From assembly GCF_002836595.1 (NCBI RefSeq), contig NZ_PJBB01000003.1:496001-560000 (forward strand): a DNA stretch of 64,000 bases, in the 5' to 3' direction. Positions 54,295 to 63,251 of the stretch are shown piece by piece. This stretch comes from Tenacibaculum sp. Bg11-29. GTDB lineage: Bacteria > Bacteroidota > Bacteroidia > Flavobacteriales > Flavobacteriaceae. The notes under the pieces were generated by a model that had not been told where the DNA came from, made no database searches, and worked only from the letters and a program-made list of their open reading frames with translations. Made by a program: the position numbers and the translations under genes. The first letter of the stretch is position 1. Each line of letters starts with the position of its first letter.

Positions 54295-56628
54295 ATGAGA
54301 GTATTTATTGCGATAGCAATTTTATGTATATCGACAACATTACATAGTCAAACTATTACAGGAAAAATAACCGATTCGAAAGGAGAAGTACTACCTTTTG
54401 CAAACATTAGCATTAAAAATAGTAAAAAAGGAACTACAGCTAATGAAAACGGAAAATTCATAATTGAAGGTCTTAAACTGAAAAAAGCAACTATCACTGC
54501 TTCTTTTACTGGTTATATTTCAGAAAAAAAACACATAAAAATTTCTGAATCTGAAGAAAACATACTTATTTTCTCTTTAACAGAACACGCAGAGCTTCTT
54601 GATCAGATTACCGTAACAGGAACAAGAACTGATAGACGCAGAACCCAAAACCCCGTAATTGTAAATGTAATTAACAGTCAAACTTTGGCTAACGTGCAAG
54701 CTTGTAATTTATCAGAAGGTTTAAAATTTCAAACAGGTTTACGTGTAGAAACCGATTGTCAAACCTGTAATTACACACAATTACGTATGAATGGCTTAGC
54801 TGGTGGTTATTCTCAAATATTAATTAATGGTCGCCCTATTTTTAGCCCATTAACAGGCCTATATGGTTTAGAACAAATACCTACGAATATGATAGACCGT
54901 ATTGAAGTTGTTCGTGGTGGTGGATCTGCTCTTTATGGTTCTAGCGCTATTGGTGGTACTGTTAATGTAATTACCAATATCCCTAAAAAAAGCAACTATA
55001 GTATTGGGTACACCTACCAAAACCTTAAAGGAGCTGCCGATCAAATTATTGCAGGTAACGCAACCGTTGTTAACGAAGAAAAAAATGCTGGAATTTCATT
55101 TTTTATTAACAATAGAGCTCGTACTATTTATGATCATAACGGAGACAATTTTTCTGAACTTCCAAAATTAAAGAACAATTCTTTTGGAACAAATATGTTT
55201 TTCTTGCCTACTGAAAATCAAAAGCTAGAAATTAATTTTAGTAAAATGAATGAATATCGTTATGGTGGAGAAATGATTAAAAACGCTCCACACTTCGCTT
55301 TACAATCTGAAGAACGTACGCACGATGTGTATGTTGGTAATATTGATTATCAAATTAACTTTAATGAAGATAAAAGTTCATTAATCACTTATTTATCATC
55401 ACAATACACAGGAAGAGAACACTATACAGGAATTAGGCCTGATATAGGAAGTCCTGAAGACACAGCGCATTTAGCAAAACCACCTTATGGAAATTCTGAA
55501 ACGACCACTTTTCAAGGTGGACTTCAGTTTAACCATAAGCTAAATAATTTCTTTAAAGGAAATAATGTATTAACTCTTGGTGGAGAATTTGTTCAAGATG
55601 ATGTTTATGATGAAATTAAAGCATATGAGTATTTCGTAGATCAAACAACAAAAAACTATGGATTCTTTTTTCAAAGTGATTGGGAAATTAATGAAAAATG
55701 GAATTTACTTGCTGGTGTTCGTTATGACCACCACAAGTTAGATGCCTTAAAAAAAGATGGAACTCGAAAATTAATTACCAACAATGTTGCAAGTCCACGT
55801 GCTTCACTTTTATTTAAACCCTTTGAAAAAGCACAATTAAGAGCAACTTGGGGTACTGGTTTTAGAGCTCCTCAAGCCTTTGATGCTGATTTACATATTG
55901 CTTTTGCTGGTGGTGGAGTTTCTAGAGTTCAACTAGCTGATGATTTAAAAAGAGAACGTTCTAACAGCTATACAGTTTCATTTAACTATGACATGCCTAC
56001 AGAACATTACATTTATGGATTTACAATTGAGAGCTTTCACACTAATCTAAAAGATGCTTTTTATTTAGAATCAATAGGTGAAGATCAGTTTGGTGAAGTT
56101 TTTGAAAAAAGAAATGGTGACGGAGCTATTGTAAAAGGAATTACGCTAGAAACTCGCTTAAATTATGACGGTATTATTCAATTAGATGCAGGTTTAACGC
56201 ATCAATCAAGTAAATTTAATACCGCTGTGAACAATTCTGATGCACTTGACCCTAAAAAAGAATTCTTACGTACTCCTAGTACCTATGGATATGCTACAGC
56301 TACCTATACACCAAATCAAAAATTTAAAACTGCTTTAAATTTAGTGTATACTGGTAAAATGGATGTATTACACTTAGCTTCTAATAAAAACTTACTTAAA
56401 GATGAGTATTTCAAATCTCCTTCTTTTTTTAACTTCGGAATTAATAGTACTTATACTTTCGAAGTAGAAAACTTACATACTAATATTGAACTTTCTGCTG
56501 GCGTTAAAAATGTTTTTGACAATTATCAAACTAAATTTGATATTGGTAAAGAGCGTGACAGTAATTTTATTTACGGCCCTGCTAATCCTAGAACCTTTGT
56601 TTTAGGAATTAAATTTACAAGTTTTTAA
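54295..56628 (+). CDS. TonB-dependent receptor (probable metal or metal-chelate uptake)
   Basis: The 777-aa protein has a signal peptide (AIAILCISTTLHSQ), a carboxypeptidase-like beta-sandwich domain (ITGKITDSKGEVLPFANISI, about 20-100), a plug with NLSEGLKFQTGLRVETDCQTCNYTQLRMNGL, VVRGGGSALYGSSAIGGTVNVIT, and a barrel ending in an aromatic residue (VLGIKFTSF). The CQTC pair in the plug is notable and could form a disulfide or bind metal. It is divergent from the mntR-importer operon across a shared operator, so it probably brings the same metal over the outer membrane. Confidence 0.9.
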   Translation: MRVFIAIAILCISTTLHSQTITGKITDSKGEVLPFANISIKNSKKGTTANENGKFIIEGLKLKKATITASFTGYISEKKHIKISESEENILIFSLTEHAELLDQITVTGTRTDRRRTQNPVIVNVINSQTLANVQACNLSEGLKFQTGLRVETDCQTCNYTQLRMNGLAGGYSQILINGRPIFSPLTGLYGLEQIPTNMIDRIEVVRGGGSALYGSSAIGGTVNVITNIPKKSNYSIGYTYQNLKGAADQIIAGNATVVNEEKNAGISFFINNRARTIYDHNGDNFSELPKLKNNSFGTNMFFLPTENQKLEINFSKMNEYRYGGEMIKNAPHFALQSEERTHDVYVGNIDYQINFNEDKSSLITYLSSQYTGREHYTGIRPDIGSPEDTAHLAKPPYGNSETTTFQGGLQFNHKLNNFFKGNNVLTLGGEFVQDDVYDEIKAYEYFVDQTTKNYGFFFQSDWEINEKWNLLAGVRYDHHKLDALKKDGTRKLITNNVASPRASLLFKPFEKAQLRATWGTGFRAPQAFDADLHIAFAGGGVSRVQLADDLKRERSNSYTVSFNYDMPTEHYIYGFTIESFHTNLKDAFYLESIGEDQFGEVFEKRNGDGAIVKGITLETRLNYDGIIQLDAGLTHQSSKFNTAVNNSDALDPKKEFLRTPSTYGYATATYTPNQKFKTALNLVYTGKMDVLHLASNKNLLKDEYFKSPSFFNFGINSTYTFEVENLHTNIELSAGVKNVFDNYQTKFDIGKERDSNFIYGPANPRTFVLGIKFTSF

Positions 56629-56652
56629 TTTTTTTTTAACATAAATAATTTC

Positions 56653-56684
56653 AAAAGGAGCGTCTAAATAGACGCTCCTTTTTT
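56653..56684 (+). terminator. Terminator of the TonB receptor gene
   Basis: Perfect stem AAAAGGAGCGTCTA / TAGACGCTCCTTTT with a T run, 24 bp past the stop. Confidence 0.9.
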
Positions 56685-56730
56685 GCGTAATGCAAAATTA
56701 ATACTCTCATAACATTACGTACATCAATTA

Positions 56731-56793
56731 ACATTCTAGAAACATTCTAATAAAACAACCATAATTTACATGTAACATTAGATTTACAATCTA
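56731..56793. promoter_or_regulatory. Palindrome-rich region upstream of the second TonB receptor gene
   Basis: Seen here: a doubled ACATTCTA motif around 56731-56751; TTACATGTAA (56766-56775); and TAGATT-TAC-AATCTA (56779-56793), a perfect inverted repeat. No clear TAnnTTTG box is seen; the closest is CAGATTTG at 56798. This suggests control by a dimeric regulator or an alternative sigma factor. Confidence 0.4.
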
Positions 56794-56835
56794 GCATCAG
56801 ATTTGCAGTGTAATTAAGAAATCAAGTTATCTAGA

Positions 56836-59583
56836 ATGAAAAAATTAATAATTATTACTCTTTTAAGTCTTTGTCATTTTGCTTTTTCGCAAAACAAAGG
56901 AACTGTATCAGGTACACTTACAGATAAAGAGATGAATGGAGAAGCATTACCTTTTGCTAATGTTTTTATAAAAGGAACGTCAATTGGAGGAACGACAGAT
57001 ATGGATGGTAAATACACTATCAACGTACCTATAGGCAAACAAACTATTGTTTTTAGCTTTATAGGATATCAAACTATAGAAAAACAAATTGATGTTAAAT
57101 TAAATCAACCTTTAATTATCAATCAAGAGCTAGGTGCTAACGAAGGTGTTTCACTAGATGAAATTGAAATTAAAGTAACTGTTAGTAGAGAAAAAGAATC
57201 TGCATTATTATTACAACAAAAAAAAGCATCTGTAATTGTTGAAAGTATAGGAGCTCAAGAACTTTCTAAAAAAGGTGTTAGTGATGCAGGTTCTGCAACT
57301 ACAAAAATATCTGGAGTCGCTAAAAGTGAAGGTTCTGGCGATATTTATATTCGTGGTTTAGGTGATCGATATTTATCTACAACAATGAATGGCTTACCTA
57401 TTCCTTCTGATGATGTAAGTAATAAGAACGTTAATTTAAGTTTGTTCAATACCAATATTATTCAAAACGTAGGTATCAGCAAAACATATTCAACTTCAAG
57501 TTATGTCGATCAAGGATCTGGTAATGTTGATATTGCTTCAAAAGAATACACAAAAGATCTGGTTTCTATAAGTATTAATGGAGGAGCAAATACAAATGCT
57601 CTAAAAGTCGATAATTTTAAACAATCAATAGTAAGTAATGATGTAACTTTTGGGTTTCATAAAAAAAAATATGCTCTTCAAAATTTAATGACGCTACAAG
57701 GATGGGATACTAAAAATGCAGATAGGCCTATAAACTATGGAATATCATTATCAGGAGCTAAAAAATTTAATTTCCTTAACAAAGATTGGAAAATTTTAAC
57801 GTCAATTTCTCACTCTAAATCATCAGAATATAGAAACGGTTTCTTTAAAGCATACAGATCAAATGTCTTAAATAATTCATTTTCTGATGTTGAAAACTTC
57901 ATAACAAGAACAAACAGTACTGGTTACATTAGAATTGATCTGAAATTAAATCAAAACAATAAATTAAAGTACAATACTTTATTTGTTAACACAGGTGAAG
58001 ATGGTTTATATGAACAAGGTAGAAATGGTGAAGGGTATGTATTTGATCAAGATCCACAAGAAACAGGAGCTTTTGTTAGAGACCAAAACTTTAGACAAAC
58101 AACAATGGTTGTAAATCAGTTAATGGGAGAGCATAACTGGAAAGAAAACAACAAATTAAATTGGGCAGCTGCTTACAATTTTGTTTTAGCAGAGGAACCT
58201 AATCGTATTAGAAATGAGGTAAATATTTTAAATATTAATTCAAGTCCATTAATCCAGTTTTCACATGTTGGTGACTTTCAGCAAAGAAAATCTTCTCAAA
58301 AAATAGAAGATATTGAATACAATGCTTTTATAGAAAACCAATGGGCTTTAGGGTCTTCAGTCGATGATTATGAGGTAAAACCTTATAAATTAAATTACGG
58401 TTTAAATTATCGTAAAAAAGAAAGAACTTTCAGTTCATTATTCATTGGGTTTCGTGCAAAAGGTTTTACAGCACCTTCTATTGATGAAATATCACAAACT
58501 TTACAACAAGGTACAAATGGTGGTTTAACGCTAAGAAACCCACAAGCTGATTTATACCAAGGAGAATTATCGGTATTAGCTGCATATACTAATTTCGACT
58601 TTAAATTTGACAACAAACTATCTGGTAATATTGGTTTACGTTTTGAAAGAGATGAAATAGATATGTCATGGAATGTAGCAAATCGCCCTGGTAGATATGG
58701 AGCTACTAATAAAGTATACGAAAGTTTATACCCTAGTGTTAACTTGAAATATGAACTTAACGAGAATAATTTTATTCGTTTTGCTTCAAGTGTAACACAA
58801 ACATTACCTGAATTTAAAGAATTATCACCTTTCGAATATGTTTCACCAACGGGTCGTGTTATTGGAGGTAATGAAGATTTAGAAAAATCAGATATTTATA
58901 ATATTGATTTAAAATGGGAATTTTTTCCTAGCAGAAACGAGCTATTCTCTGCAACTGCTTTTTACAAACAAATTAACAATCCTATAAATTTAACTCAAGA
59001 TCAAGGTTCATCAGGTTACTTTAAATTTTTCAATACCGGTGAGCAAGCTGATATTTTAGGTTTTGAACTTGAAAGCAGATTAAACTTATTAAAAAATGAA
59101 GATGATCAAACTATGTTAAGCGCTACTGCCAACTTAACAAAAATGTGGTTTAATCAAGATTTAGATGCCAAGTATCAATACAAAGGAAAAAAAGAATCTG
59201 AATTACAAGGAGCTTCTGATTTTATAGCTAATGGTTCTTTAAGTTATGCTAATAATAAAGAGCATGAATTTTCTGCAACCTTAACTGGTAATTACGCTTC
59301 AGATAAAATTTATGCTTTAGGGTCTCCAGAAGATTTTACAAACAGTACAACTCTTTATAATGATGAAATTATTGAAAAAGGATTTATAACACTTGATTTT
59401 GTAGCAAGTAAACAATTATTTAAAGGCTTTACCGTTAAACTTGTTGGAAAAAACTTATTAAACCCTGCTATAAATCAAACACAATTGGTTCGTGATTTAA
59501 ATACTTTAATTCAAACTAACGAAACAGTATCATCTTATAAAAAAGGAAGACAGGTTACATTAAGCTTAAACTACACCTTTTAA
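56836..59583 (+). CDS. TonB-dependent receptor with carboxypeptidase-like N-terminal domain
   Basis: The 915-aa protein has a signal peptide (ITLLSLCHFAFSQ), a carboxypeptidase-like domain (about 22-110, GEALPFANVFIKGTSIGGTT), a plug with KGVSDAGSATTKISGVAKSE and YIRGLGDRYLSTTMNGLPIP, and a long barrel ending in VTLSLNYTF. The IRGLGDRY signature is that of a receptor group often paired with beta-helix surface lipoproteins. It lies 123 bp upstream of such a gene, with an intercistronic hairpin. The substrate is unknown. Confidence 0.92.
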   Translation: MKKLIIITLLSLCHFAFSQNKGTVSGTLTDKEMNGEALPFANVFIKGTSIGGTTDMDGKYTINVPIGKQTIVFSFIGYQTIEKQIDVKLNQPLIINQELGANEGVSLDEIEIKVTVSREKESALLLQQKKASVIVESIGAQELSKKGVSDAGSATTKISGVAKSEGSGDIYIRGLGDRYLSTTMNGLPIPSDDVSNKNVNLSLFNTNIIQNVGISKTYSTSSYVDQGSGNVDIASKEYTKDLVSISINGGANTNALKVDNFKQSIVSNDVTFGFHKKKYALQNLMTLQGWDTKNADRPINYGISLSGAKKFNFLNKDWKILTSISHSKSSEYRNGFFKAYRSNVLNNSFSDVENFITRTNSTGYIRIDLKLNQNNKLKYNTLFVNTGEDGLYEQGRNGEGYVFDQDPQETGAFVRDQNFRQTTMVVNQLMGEHNWKENNKLNWAAAYNFVLAEEPNRIRNEVNILNINSSPLIQFSHVGDFQQRKSSQKIEDIEYNAFIENQWALGSSVDDYEVKPYKLNYGLNYRKKERTFSSLFIGFRAKGFTAPSIDEISQTLQQGTNGGLTLRNPQADLYQGELSVLAAYTNFDFKFDNKLSGNIGLRFERDEIDMSWNVANRPGRYGATNKVYESLYPSVNLKYELNENNFIRFASSVTQTLPEFKELSPFEYVSPTGRVIGGNEDLEKSDIYNIDLKWEFFPSRNELFSATAFYKQINNPINLTQDQGSSGYFKFFNTGEQADILGFELESRLNLLKNEDDQTMLSATANLTKMWFNQDLDAKYQYKGKKESELQGASDFIANGSLSYANNKEHEFSATLTGNYASDKIYALGSPEDFTNSTTLYNDEIIEKGFITLDFVASKQLFKGFTVKLVGKNLLNPAINQTQLVRDLNTLIQTNETVSSYKKGRQVTLSLNYTF

Positions 59584-59621
59584 AACACACAAAACTTTAA
59601 ATTAACATTAGTCATTTTAAG

Positions 59622-59671
59622 TAACGATCAGTTAATCTTTAATTAAAAGAAAAGAGAAATAAGGATCGTTA
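59622..59671. repeat. Intercistronic inverted repeat between receptor and lipoprotein genes
   Basis: Arms TAACGATC (59622-59629) and GATCGTTA (59664-59671) are perfect 8-bp complements around a 34-nt loop. There is no T run. It may stabilise or process the mRNA so that the two genes are expressed at different levels. Confidence 0.4.
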
Positions 59672-59706
59672 ATTTGTTAAACAAAAAATAAATAAAGAAT
59701 TCAAAG

Positions 59707-61659
59707 ATGAAAAAATCATTTAAATTATTAAGTATAGCAGCTTTATCTGTTGCAGCTTTAACTTTTACAGGTTGTAGTAGTGATGACCCAAGTATTTTGC
59801 CTCCTGATGTTTCAAATGTGGTAGAAAAATTACAAAATGGTATTATGAGTGGTGAACTTACTGAGAATTTCACTTTATCAAATAAATCTTACTCATTAAC
59901 TAGTTCTTTTATAATTAAAGAAGGAGCTACTTTAACAATTCCTGCTGGTACAAGTATCGTTGCTGATGCAAAAGGTACTGATGTTTATATCGCGGTTTTA
60001 CAAGGTGGTAAAATTAATATTAATGGTACCAATACAAACCCAGTTGTTATGAGTTCTAGCGAAGGTGAACCTGGAGATTGGGGTGGATTAACTATTTGTG
60101 GTAAAGCAACTACAACTGCAGGTACTAATGTTACTGCTGAAGTTGGTGGATTTATCTATGGAGGTACTGATGATACCGATAACTCAGGTGTTATTAAGAA
60201 CTTAGTAATTAAAGGTACTGGTGCTCAAATCAATACTGAATCTCAATACAACGGAGTTTCATTCTACGCTGTAGGATCTGGAACTATTGTTGAAAACATT
60301 GCTGTTTTTGATGGTGCTGACGACGGATTAGAATTTTTTGGAGGTACAGTATCTGCTAAAAACATCTACTTAGAAAACTTAGAAGATGATGCTATCGATT
60401 GGACAGAAGGATGGAATGGAACAGTTGAAAACTCTTATGTTATTAATACTAAAGCTGGTTTTTCTACTGTTGTAGAAGGAGATAAATTAAATGGTAACCC
60501 AAAATTAATTAATTTAACTGCTAAGTCAATTGTTGGTGGTACTGCATTACAATTTAAAAAGCAATCTGGTGCGACTATTACAAATTTATTCATAGAAGGG
60601 TATGACAAGAATATCGATATGAAAGATGCAGGTCCTTTAGCTAACGTAATCATTGATGGTGCTGTAGGAGAAGCTAGTAAACAATACATGTCTGGTACTA
60701 AAGTTGATATATCTTCTTGGTCTTTTATCAACGGTGAAGTAATAAACATTACACCTTTAGAAGGGAACGTAACTGGAAATGTAACATTAACTGCAAATAA
60801 CATCTATAATTTAACTGGATCATATATCGTTCAAAACGGAGCTACTTTAAATATAGAAGCTGGAACTAAAATTATTGTTGATGCAAAAGGGACTGACGTA
60901 TATATAGCTGTTTTACAAGGTGGTAAAATTAACATTAATGGTACTGCTGATGCTCCTGTAGTAATGAGCTCTGCTAATGCTAAAGCTGGTGACTGGGGAG
61001 GTTTAACTATTTGTGGTAAAGCAACTACTTCTGCAGGAGTTGACGTAACTGCTGAAGTTGGTGGATTTAAATATGGTGGTACTAAAGATGATGACAACTC
61101 TGGTACTATTAAGTATTTAGTTATTAAAGGAACTGGTGCTCAAATTAATACTGAATCTCAATATAACGGAGTTTCTTTTTACTCTGTAGGTTCTGGAACA
61201 ACAGTTGAAAATATTGCCGTTATTGATGGTGCAGATGACGGAGTTGAGTTTTTCGGTGGAACTGTTTCTGCGATGAACTTATACTTAGAAAACAACGAAG
61301 ATGATTCAGTGGATTGGACTGAAGGTTGGAATGGTACAATAAAAAACACGTACATTTCTCATACTAAAGATGGGTTTTCTACTGCTTTCGAAGGAGATAA
61401 AGCAAACGGTAATCCAAAATTTGAAAACTTAACAGCTATTTCTACCGTAGGAGGTACTGGATTACAATTTAAGAAACAATCTGGTGCTACTATTACGAAC
61501 ATATGGTTAGAAGGATATAGTAAAAATATCGACATGAAAGATGATGGCCCATTAGTTAATGTTCAAATAGACGGAGCTGATGCTTCAAATACTGCAGATT
61601 ATAAGACAGGTACTAAAGTTGATGTTTCAACTTGGTCATGGAAAACTGCAGGTTTATAA
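59707..61659 (+). CDS. Surface lipoprotein with duplicated beta-helix domain
   Basis: The 650-aa protein has a lipoprotein signal (TFTGC) followed by SSDDPS, an acidic run like the Bacteroidota lipoprotein surface-export signal. Two homologous halves of about 300 residues follow, offset by 305 residues: DAKGTDVYIAVLQGGKINI at about 87 and 392, and GTGAQINTESQYNGVSFY in both. Each half looks like a right-handed parallel beta-helix (GGKININGT, WGGLTICGKATT, GLQFKKQSGATIT). It is paired with the TonB receptor just upstream, so it may capture the receptor's ligand at the surface. The ligand is unknown. Confidence 0.8.
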   Translation: MKKSFKLLSIAALSVAALTFTGCSSDDPSILPPDVSNVVEKLQNGIMSGELTENFTLSNKSYSLTSSFIIKEGATLTIPAGTSIVADAKGTDVYIAVLQGGKININGTNTNPVVMSSSEGEPGDWGGLTICGKATTTAGTNVTAEVGGFIYGGTDDTDNSGVIKNLVIKGTGAQINTESQYNGVSFYAVGSGTIVENIAVFDGADDGLEFFGGTVSAKNIYLENLEDDAIDWTEGWNGTVENSYVINTKAGFSTVVEGDKLNGNPKLINLTAKSIVGGTALQFKKQSGATITNLFIEGYDKNIDMKDAGPLANVIIDGAVGEASKQYMSGTKVDISSWSFINGEVINITPLEGNVTGNVTLTANNIYNLTGSYIVQNGATLNIEAGTKIIVDAKGTDVYIAVLQGGKININGTADAPVVMSSANAKAGDWGGLTICGKATTSAGVDVTAEVGGFKYGGTKDDDNSGTIKYLVIKGTGAQINTESQYNGVSFYSVGSGTTVENIAVIDGADDGVEFFGGTVSAMNLYLENNEDDSVDWTEGWNGTIKNTYISHTKDGFSTAFEGDKANGNPKFENLTAISTVGGTGLQFKKQSGATITNIWLEGYSKNIDMKDDGPLVNVQIDGADASNTADYKTGTKVDVSTWSWKTAGL

Positions 61660-61678
61660 TTAAATAAAACTTTATATA

Positions 61679-61706
61679 AAAACCGAGCTATATGCTCGGT
61701 TTTTTT
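61679..61706 (+). terminator. Terminator after the beta-helix lipoprotein gene
   Basis: Perfect stem AACCGAGC / GCTCGGTT with a 5-nt loop and seven T, 19 bp past the stop. Confidence 0.9.
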
Positions 61707-61798
61707 GTGCTCTTTACTTTTACATTTTCATTACTTTTAAATTACTTCATCTCATATCATTTATACTAAATTGTTATAGTAATCTTTAAAATTAAATT

Positions 61799-62875
61799 AT
61801 GAAAAAAATATTACTATTCTTTATTGTTTTTTATTCACTTAGTGTTAATAGTCAATTACTAGAAACAGGTTATGAAACAAGGAATTTAGGTCAGAGTTTG
61901 ACAGAAGCTCAAGCATTATTATGTTCTGGTAATGTAATTAATAGTGGAAGAAGAGGACGTTTTAATGTATTGTCAGAATCCAAAAGTCCTTTACAAGTCA
62001 ATAAACTTTATAAATTGGATGAAGATGGTGAATTTCGCTATTATTATATTATAAAGAAAAACTCTAGTTTTAGAGATAGAGATTCTTATTTTGATAATAG
62101 ATTTACTTTACTAAATACTGTAGTTTGTGATAGAGATAATGATGGAGTATCTGATGACCAAGACAATTGCCCAAGCACATCCAATTCAAATCAATTAAAT
62201 TCGGATAACGACTCTATAGGGAATGTTTGCGATAATTGCCCCAATCAAGCAGGCCCATCATCTAATAATGGATGTCCCATACCACAAGGTAAACCAGATT
62301 TTAAAGTTACTGCTATTTCTATAAACGCAGGAGGTGTTACGACAAGTACAAATACATCTAGTTATTTAAATCTAAGAAGTAATCAAAACCATAAATTCTG
62401 CGTTACAGTTAAAAATATAGGTAATAATACTGGTAATTTAAACAATGTTTCCTTTGTTTTATCAAATGGAGTAAGTCTTTTAGCTTCAAGTATAATTGCG
62501 AACCTTCCAGCTCCATCTGCGGGAACAGTTACCATAGCCCCTAATGAAACAAAAGAGTATTGTGTAGAATTGTATATTTGGGATAATTATCTTGGTTATA
62601 GTTTACCTTCCTTTAATTACATTCATACTGATGTTGATTATTACAATAACACTGACGAATCTAATGAAACCAACAACAAAGCACATGCAAGTGTTAGCTA
62701 TTCATCTTCTAGAAACCCCATTACTCTAATCATAAATGACACCAATGGTAATTTGGTTAATAAAACAATAATTAACAATAAAGAAGAAGAATTTTTATTA
62801 ATAAAAGGGCTAAATAAAGGACTATATTTTATAAATAAAGATGGTAAAAAATCTCAAATTTATAAACTAAATTAA
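61799..62875 (+). CDS. Secreted protein with TSP3 repeats, CARDB-like domain and T9SS-type C-terminus
   Basis: The 358-aa protein has a signal peptide (LLFFIVFYSLSVNSQ). Thrombospondin type-3 repeats with Cys and Asp follow (DRDNDGVSDDQDNCPSTS; DNDSIGNVCDNCPNQAG, about 110-160), then a CARDB-like adhesion module (PDFKVTAISINAGGV to the ETNNKAHASVSY region, about 165-300). The last ~55 residues (ITLIINDTNGNLV ... LNKGLYFINKDGKK) resemble a type A T9SS sorting domain. It is probably secreted or attached to the cell surface. The ligand is unknown. Confidence 0.78.
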   Translation: MKKILLFFIVFYSLSVNSQLLETGYETRNLGQSLTEAQALLCSGNVINSGRRGRFNVLSESKSPLQVNKLYKLDEDGEFRYYYIIKKNSSFRDRDSYFDNRFTLLNTVVCDRDNDGVSDDQDNCPSTSNSNQLNSDNDSIGNVCDNCPNQAGPSSNNGCPIPQGKPDFKVTAISINAGGVTTSTNTSSYLNLRSNQNHKFCVTVKNIGNNTGNLNNVSFVLSNGVSLLASSIIANLPAPSAGTVTIAPNETKEYCVELYIWDNYLGYSLPSFNYIHTDVDYYNNTDESNETNNKAHASVSYSSSRNPITLIINDTNGNLVNKTIINNKEEEFLLIKGLNKGLYFINKDGKKSQIYKLN

Positions 62876-63195
62876 ATAAAAAAAGTTGAATTAAAATTGG
62901 CTTTTTATGACTAAAAATATTAAGTTCAATAATAAATTTTATTACTTATAGATGTTTAGGTAATTTTACACCCCAAAACTTAGAATACATCACTTACAAT
63001 ATGGACGCTACTCTTCTACTACCTTTAAATAATTAGTAAACTTACCGTTGTTTAATTTGTGAATTAGACTAGCATTCTTATTATACTTAACAAAACATTC
63101 TATAAAAATAAGAGACTTTAAATACAACATAATTTAAAAAACATATATATTTTTCGTGGATATAAATTATACTCTTTAAATAACATTAAAATCCA
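62876..63195. other. Gene-free stretch between the T9SS protein gene and infB
   Basis: About 320 bp, very AT-rich. I see no convincing gene, promoter or repeat. A 40-codon minus-strand frame (63008-63130, ATG to TAG, ending KFTNYLKVVEE) could be a decayed C-terminus or chance. Confidence 0.6.
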
Positions 63196-63196
63196 T

Positions 63197-63228
63197 AAAA
63201 AAAGACACCTTAAATAAGGTGTCTTTTT
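63197..63228 (-). terminator. Terminator of infB
   Basis: Perfect stem GACACCTTA / TAAGGTGTC with A and T runs outside, 24 bp past the infB stop on the minus strand. Confidence 0.88.
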
Positions 63229-63251
63229 ATGAATTATATAGTTTTTACTCT

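Noticed and set aside
63008..63130. 40-codon minus-strand reading frame
   Set aside because: No family resemblance, no promoter and very AT-rich. Kept only as a note in the gap entry.
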